Positions 14,270-17,557 of a stretch of DNA of 17,557 nt are shown one piece after another (the stretch's first letter is position 1; each line of letters opens with the position of its first letter). The stretch spans positions 28,394-45,950 of the forward strand of contig DJRI01000039.1 in the NCBI GenBank assembly GCA_002440045.1. Direction: 5' to 3'. The notes beneath the pieces were generated by a model. That model searched no databases, was not told the DNA's origin, and worked only from the letters and a program-made list of their open reading frames with translations. A program made the position numbers and the translations under genes. Source of the DNA: Ruminococcaceae bacterium UBA6364. GTDB taxonomy: Bacteria > Bacillota > Clostridia > Oscillospirales > Acutalibacteraceae.

Positions 14270-14695
14270 TTATAAAATATTTTCGACTCTTATTTTAACC
14301 GTATTTTCCGAAACAACGCTTGTGTTGCAGTCAACGGTATATTTTAAATCTATCTGCCCGTCGCGCTCGGAAAAACAGGCGTTAACATCGCTTGCAAAAA
14401 CGCCCATCATAAAACTGCCGTAGGGCGTGTCGTAAAGGCAGTTGTGACGTTTGCCCTTTTCAATTGAAAGCACCGACGTATATTCGCCCTCGCGCGAAAG
14501 CGTAACAAAATCGGGCGTACTCACGGTTATTTCGTTTTTCACATCTTTGAGGTCGCCGCTCGGCTCGTCATAAAAAATCTTTATGCCGTCGGGCGTTTTT
14601 TCGAGCCTGCCCTCGGTCATATATTCAAGCGTTTCGGGCTGTTCATCCTCATAAATCTGCGTTGTGAGCAGTTTTATTACAACGTTGTTTTTCAT
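14270..14695 (-). CDS. DUF1934 (YwiB-like) beta-barrel protein
   Basis: This 141-residue protein of the DUF1934 family has a calycin-like, mostly beta-strand fold. The family hallmark is the CLYDTPYGSFMMGVF stretch (86-100). B. subtilis YwiB is encoded directly upstream of argS, and the same order here supports the assignment. The biochemical function is not known. The start overlaps the ddl stop by 4 nt (ATGA), with GGAGAGAAA as the ribosome binding site, so it is likely translationally coupled to ddl. argS follows after 11 nt. Confidence 0.85.
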   Translation of the reverse strand: MKNNVVIKLLTTQIYEDEQPETLEYMTEGRLEKTPDGIKIFYDEPSGDLKDVKNEITVSTPDFVTLSREGEYTSVLSIEKGKRHNCLYDTPYGSFMMGVFASDVNACFSERDGQIDLKYTVDCNTSVVSENTVKIRVENIL

Positions 14696-15738
14696 TTTCT
14701 CTCCAAAGCAAATCCTATGAGCCTGTCAACAAGCTCGCCGTAGCTTATACCGCTTTTCATAAAGAGCTTTGAATACATACTGATTGAAGTAAACCCGGGA
14801 AGTGTGTTAAGCTCGTTAATGCACACGGTGCCGTCGGGCTTCATAAAGAAATCGACCCGTGAAAGGCCCGTGCAGCCCATTGTTCTGTAGGCTTTTATTG
14901 CGGTAGTTCTGATTTTTTCTTCCTCTTCTTTTGTAAGGGGCGCGGGTATTGCAAGCTTTGTTGTGCCGTCTATATATTTTGCGTCATAGTCGTAAAACTC
15001 GGCCTCGGGCAAAATTTCACCCACGCACGAAGCCACTGGCTCGTCGTTGCCCATAACGGCGCATTCAAGCTCTCTGCCGACAACGGTTTCTTCAAGCACC
15101 GCTTTTTTGTCGTTTAAAAATGCAAGCTCCAACGCTTTTTTAAGCTCTTCTTCGTTTCCCGCCTTTGTAATTCCGACAGAGGAGCCTGCGTTTGCGGGCT
15201 TTACAAATATCGGGAACGAAAGCTTTTTAATTATCGAAGAAAGGTCAACTCTGCCGTTTTTATATTCATACTCCGAAAAAGCCGCCCATTTTGCCTGGGG
15301 AATACCCGCAATGTCGCACATGGTGTTTGTAACGGCTTTGTCCATACACATTGAAGAAGCCGCAACGCCGCAGCCGACATACGGAATGCCCGCAAGCTCA
15401 AAAATGCCCTGAACGGTTCCGTCCTCGCCGTTTTTGCCGTGAAGCACGGGGAAAACAACGTCAATGTGAATTTTTTCATATTTGCCGTCTTTTAAAACAA
15501 TAAGCGCTTTGTCGGCTCTGTCGGGTGAAAGCACGGCGGGTGTAACGTTTTTTTCGCACCACGAGCCGTCTTCGACGGACTCTGTGTCGCCGTCGTAAAA
15601 GAACCATCTGCCGTCTTTTGTTATGCCGAGCTTTATAACGTTATATTTTTCGGGAATATTTCTTAAAACCGACGCCGCAGACTGAAGCGAAACCTCATAC
15701 TCGCTTGAGCAGCCGCCGAACATTACAAGTAAATTCAT
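14692..15738 (-). CDS. ddl: D-alanine--D-alanine ligase
   Basis: This 348-residue ATP-grasp ligase makes D-Ala-D-Ala for peptidoglycan precursors. The N-terminal FGGCSSEYEVSLQSA (7-21) contains Glu15, the substrate-amine residue of the family. The ATP-grasp core has KPANAGSSVGITKA (180-193), the LEETVVGRELECAV stretch (215-228), and the metal ligands in INELNTLPGFTS (307-318). The omega loop reads EFYDYDAKY (247-255). The final Tyr255 matches E. coli DdlB Tyr216, which selects D-Ala over D-lactate, and the VanA-type His is absent, so it is not predicted to give vancomycin resistance. The ATG has AAGGTGATAGTTTA upstream, and an extended -10 promoter sits 43-71 nt before it. It heads an operon with the DUF1934 gene and argS and is divergent from deoC. 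Confidence 0.95.
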   Translation of the reverse strand: MNLLVMFGGCSSEYEVSLQSAASVLRNIPEKYNVIKLGITKDGRWFFYDGDTESVEDGSWCEKNVTPAVLSPDRADKALIVLKDGKYEKIHIDVVFPVLHGKNGEDGTVQGIFELAGIPYVGCGVAASSMCMDKAVTNTMCDIAGIPQAKWAAFSEYEYKNGRVDLSSIIKKLSFPIFVKPANAGSSVGITKAGNEEELKKALELAFLNDKKAVLEETVVGRELECAVMGNDEPVASCVGEILPEAEFYDYDAKYIDGTTKLAIPAPLTKEEEEKIRTTAIKAYRTMGCTGLSRVDFFMKPDGTVCINELNTLPGFTSISMYSKLFMKSGISYGELVDRLIGFALERK

Positions 15739-15780
15739 TAAACTATCACCTTACAAAAAAATGTATATACAGTCTTATAA

Positions 15781-15809
15781 ATGATACCATATATAATTAA
15801 TTAATTCAA
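15781..15809 (-). promoter_or_regulatory. Sigma-A promoter of the ddl operon
   Basis: On the minus strand TTGAAT (15804-15809) and TATCAT (15781-15786), preceded by TGG (extended -10), are 17 bp apart. Confidence 0.7.
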
Positions 15810-15814
15810 TCACA

Positions 15815-15844
15815 AAATAGTATGATATTTTATCAATACTATTT
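15815..15844. promoter_or_regulatory. Inverted repeat between the ddl and deoC promoters
   Basis: AAATAGTAT (15815-15823) is the exact inverse complement of ATACTATTT (15836-15844). Between the arms, GATA/TATC continue the dyad. It starts 5 bp upstream of the ddl -35 box and overlaps the deoC -35 box, so a bound protein could control both. The regulator is unknown, and no regulator gene is adjacent. Confidence 0.45.
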
Positions 15845-15870
15845 ACCTTTTTAGATAAAAATGCTATAAT
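15842..15870 (+). promoter_or_regulatory. Sigma-A promoter of deoC
   Basis: TTTACC (15842-15847) and a perfect TATAAT (15865-15870) with an extended TGC are 17 bp apart, 45 nt before the deoC start. A small GCGC/GCGC hairpin lies in the leader. Confidence 0.85.
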
Positions 15871-15915
15871 ACCCTTGCGCCGAAATGCGCGATATTATAA
15901 TAAAGGACTGTTTTT

Positions 15916-16584
15916 ATGGAGCTTTCTCAGATATTGACATATGTTGACCACACTCTTTTAAAACCCGAAGCAACTTTAGGCGACATCAAGGCAATTTGCG
16001 ACGACGCCATGCGCTTTAATACCGCAAGCGTATGCATTCCCCCGTCATACGTCAAGGCGTGCGCGGACTACTGCGGCGGCAAAATGAAAATCTGCACCGT
16101 AATAGGCTTCCCAAACGGCTACAACACCACCGCCGTCAAGGTTTTTGAAACCGAGGACGCAATTAAAAACGGCGCCGACGAAATTGATATGGTTATAAAT
16201 ATAGGTATGTTAAAAGACCGCCGCTATGACGACGTTTTAAACGAAATCAAAGCCGTAAAAAAAGCCTGCGGCGACAAAATTTTAAAGGTCATCATAGAAA
16301 CCTGCCTTCTTACGGACGACGAAAAGATTAAAATGTGCGAAATTGTAACCGAGGCCGGCGCCGATTTTATAAAAACCTCCACGGGTTTCAGCACGGCGGG
16401 CGCAACGTTTGCCGATATTGAGCTTTTTTCAAAGCACATCGGCAAAAACGTTAAAATGAAAGCCGCCGGCGGCATTAAGTCGCTTGACGACGCAGAAAAA
16501 TTCATTTCGCTCGGCGCCGAAAGGCTCGGCACTTCAAGAATAGTTGCCCTTGCAAAAAATGCAGAGCCGAAAGAGAATTATTAA
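15916..16584 (+). CDS. deoC: Deoxyribose-phosphate aldolase
   Basis: This 222-residue class I aldolase has a TIM barrel fold and cleaves 2-deoxyribose 5-phosphate to glyceraldehyde 3-phosphate and acetaldehyde in deoxynucleoside breakdown. It has the Schiff-base Lys153 in [14 protein letters not shown], and the supporting residues Asp91 (EIDMVINIG) and Lys182 (VKMKAAGGI). The start [12 protein letters not shown] (9-20) is the family N-terminus. The ATG has AAAGGACTGTTTTT upstream. It stands alone on the plus strand with its own promoter and a terminator at 16632-16656. No deoA/deoB/cdd or transporter gene is next to it, so its other pathway partners must lie elsewhere. Confidence 0.97.
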   Translation: MELSQILTYVDHTLLKPEATLGDIKAICDDAMRFNTASVCIPPSYVKACADYCGGKMKICTVIGFPNGYNTTAVKVFETEDAIKNGADEIDMVINIGMLKDRRYDDVLNEIKAVKKACGDKILKVIIETCLLTDDEKIKMCEIVTEAGADFIKTSTGFSTAGATFADIELFSKHIGKNVKMKAAGGIKSLDDAEKFISLGAERLGTSRIVALAKNAEPKENY

Positions 16585-16631
16585 AACAGCAATAACAAAA
16601 TTATTGGCACAAAGTCAAAAAACACATCAAA

Positions 16632-16656
16632 GCGCCGTCGGGAAACCCGACGGCGC
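16632..16656. terminator. Convergent terminator, deoC and hpf
   Basis: GCGCCGTCGGG (16632-16642) pairs perfectly with CCCGACGGCGC (16646-16656) around a 3-nt loop. AATATATTTAT follows on the plus strand and CUUUGAUG on the minus strand. It lies between the convergent deoC and hpf genes. The tails are weak, but the stem is very strong. Confidence 0.75.
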
Positions 16657-16689
16657 AATATATTTATCAAGCGGTTTTTATTAAATTAA

Positions 16690-17220
16690 TTATCCGTCAA
16701 TTTCGGGAATTAAAACGCCGTAGCCCTCTTCATTGCGTTTGTAGACAACATTGACCTTGCCAGTTTCGGCATTTAAGAACATATAGAACCTGTGCCCGAG
16801 CATATTCATCTGCAAAATCGCCTCGTCAAGCGATTGCGGCTTAACGGCAACGGTTTTTTCACGCACAACGTCAAACTCTGTTTCTTCAACAACAGGCTCC
16901 GGCGCGATAAAATCGTCAAGCACACCCGATTTGATTCGTTTTTCAAGACGGGTTTTGTTCTTTCTTATTTGCCTTATTAGCGAGTCAACGCATTTGTCAA
17001 GGGCATCGTTCATATCCTCCGCGCGCTCCTCCGCACGGAAAATCATACCGCTTTTGGTGACTGTCACCTCCACAACCTTTGAGTTTTTCTCAACAGTCGC
17101 CGTTACCTTTGCGGCGGCGTCCTCACCGAAGAGCTTTTCAACTTTGGAAAGGCGTTTTTCGGCACGGTTGCGAAAATCTTCGCGGGGGGTACATTTGCGG
17201 CCAACGATTGTAATGTTCAT
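16690..17220 (-). CDS. hpf: Long-form ribosome hibernation promoting factor (HPF/RaiA family)
   Basis: This 176-residue protein is of long-HPF length. The N-terminal YfiA/RaiA-like domain (about 1-98) starts MNITIVGRKCTPREDF and has VTATVEKNSKVVEVTV and MNDALDKCVDSLIRQIRKNK. A short acidic, proline-containing linker follows. The C-terminal dimerisation domain (about 117-173) has VREKTVAVKPQSLDEAILQM and LGHRFYMFLNAETGKVNVVY. Long HPF binds the mRNA/tRNA channel of 30S, and its C-terminal domain links two 70S ribosomes into inactive 100S dimers in slow growth. The ATG follows AAAGGGATGTTTTT. The ribosome binding site lies in a hairpin, and the 5' leader of about 160 nt is strongly structured, so expression is likely controlled at the RNA level. 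Confidence 0.96.
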   Translation of the reverse strand: MNITIVGRKCTPREDFRNRAEKRLSKVEKLFGEDAAAKVTATVEKNSKVVEVTVTKSGMIFRAEERAEDMNDALDKCVDSLIRQIRKNKTRLEKRIKSGVLDDFIAPEPVVEETEFDVVREKTVAVKPQSLDEAILQMNMLGHRFYMFLNAETGKVNVVYKRNEEGYGVLIPEIDG

Positions 17221-17383
17221 AAAAACATCCCTTTCTTAAGGAAAGAGCGAAAATATGAAACCCGGGAATAAAGCACTGTAAAAACTGTAAAATCTTCGTC
17301 CGTTTTCAGGGCGGATTCGATTTTCGGCATTAACAACAGCTGCCTTTACCAGCCTTCATTTCTTTCGGCTCTGCCCTTTTTCT
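17221..17383 (-). ncRNA. Structured hpf 5' leader, candidate raiA-motif RNA
   Basis: The leader runs from the inferred start about 7 nt after the -10 box to the hpf start codon. In the minus-strand RNA I see four paired regions. One is AGCC/GGCU (17351-17354 with 17367-17370). One is GGCA/UGCC (17326-17329 with 17341-17344). A two-part hairpin has AAAAUC/GAUUUU (17289-17294 with 17319-17324) and inner UCCG/CGGA (17299-17302 with 17312-17315). The loop CCCU of this hairpin can pair with an upstream AGGG, a possible pseudoknot. The known raiA RNA motif of Firmicutes and Actinobacteria typically lies just before hpf (raiA) genes and is of similar size. The match is inferred from position and folding, since I cannot compare it with the covariance model. 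Confidence 0.5.
17229..17247 (-). promoter_or_regulatory. Hairpin that masks the hpf ribosome binding site
   Basis: On the minus strand CUCUUUC (17241-17247) pairs with GAAAGGG (17229-17235) in a 7-bp stem with one G-U pair and a 5-nt loop. The 3' arm contains the Shine-Dalgarno of hpf, so folding should reduce translation. Confidence 0.5.
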
Positions 17384-17389
17384 AAGTCA

Positions 17390-17418
17390 ATAGTAACATC
17401 AAAACAGCCGATTGTCAA
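17390..17418 (-). promoter_or_regulatory. Sigma-A promoter of hpf
   Basis: On the minus strand a perfect TTGACA (17413-17418) and TACTAT (17390-17395) are 17 bp apart. Upstream of it are two direct copies of AATATTCAC (17430-17438 and 17441-17449, plus-strand sense) placed 11 bp apart. Confidence 0.8.
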
Positions 17419-17505
17419 TAGTTTTTGTTAATATTCACCAAATATTCACGTTTTGTATTATTCTCGTTAATAAAAGCCGCTAGCGCGCGGCAGAGCCGCT
17501 TGAGC

Positions 17506-17533
17506 TGTTAGCCGTTAGCCCTTAGCTGTTAGC
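17506..17533. repeat. TTAGC heptad tandem repeat
   Basis: Four consecutive 7-bp units of form NNTTAGC (TGTTAGC, CGTTAGC, CCTTAGC, TGTTAGC) run from 17506 to 17533. A GCTAA follows after GTGCG, giving a TTAGC/GCTAA hairpin. Just before it, GCCGC and GCGGC form a small inverted repeat (17477-17492). The rest of 17419-17557 is AT-rich, and no gene is seen in it. Confidence 0.6.
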
Positions 17534-17557
17534 GTGCGGCTAAACTATACCCATAAA

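Noticed and set aside
14692..15738. VanG/VanC-like ligase because of the EYEVSLQSA N-terminus
   Set aside because: The omega loop reads YDYDAKY with the tyrosine typical of D-Ala-D-Ala ligases, and no other van genes are present.
17217..17330. A 37-codon frame in the hpf leader whose TGA overlaps the hpf ATG
   Set aside because: Its ATG lies within a predicted stem of the leader RNA, its best ribosome binding site (AAAGG) is about 11 nt away and weak, and its residue pattern is unremarkable. A leader peptide remains possible but is not supported enough to list as a gene.

Overview
The window reads as ordinary chromosome from a strictly bacterial, Gram-positive Clostridia-type organism, probably a gut Oscillospirales/Ruminococcaceae relative. 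This placement is inferred from strong AGGAGG-type ribosome binding sites, sigma-A promoters with 17-bp spacers, a B. subtilis-like gene pair (DUF1934 followed by argS), long-form HPF, a Firmicutes-type HelD, an EF-P with Lys32, and a Clostridia-type acidic zinc-ribbon protein. Moderate GC with a heavy 'gcc/aag/ctt' codon style is uniform across the genes, and I see no phage, integrase, CRISPR or rRNA/tRNA gene.

Layout from the left end. A GNAT acetyltransferase gene (1-342, minus) is broken by a palindromic element that runs off the window edge. Upstream of it on the minus strand is a translation/RNA block: rpsO (S15), pnp (polynucleotide phosphorylase) and helD (RNA polymerase-recycling ATPase). 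This block has a consensus promoter at 5361-5389, a structured rpsO leader, and hairpins between rpsO and pnp. Next come efp with a downstream Asp/Cys-rich zinc-ribbon protein, then aspS, which appears to be the last gene of an ABC ATPase - ABC permease - aspS operon with its promoter at 9956-9984. Divergent from this is a lone GH4 alpha-galactosidase (plus strand) with its own promoter and terminator.

The right half holds a minus-strand lipoprotein of unknown function. Upstream of it is a 49-residue ORF with a near-consensus promoter. Then comes a ddl - DUF1934 - argS operon, with ddl divergent from deoC across a shared regulatory region that contains a 9-bp-arm inverted repeat. Last is hpf, preceded by a long structured 5' leader that I take to be a candidate raiA-motif RNA. 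The window ends in a short TTAGC heptad repeat.

Functionally most genes serve protein synthesis and its quality control: S15, EF-P, AspRS, ArgRS, HPF, PNPase and HelD. Cell-wall precursor synthesis (Ddl), deoxynucleoside catabolism (DeoC) and alpha-galactoside use (GH4) are single-gene units. The least explained items are the hpf leader RNA, the 49-residue ORF with its strong promoter, the leader structures before helD, and the palindromic element that truncates the GNAT gene.
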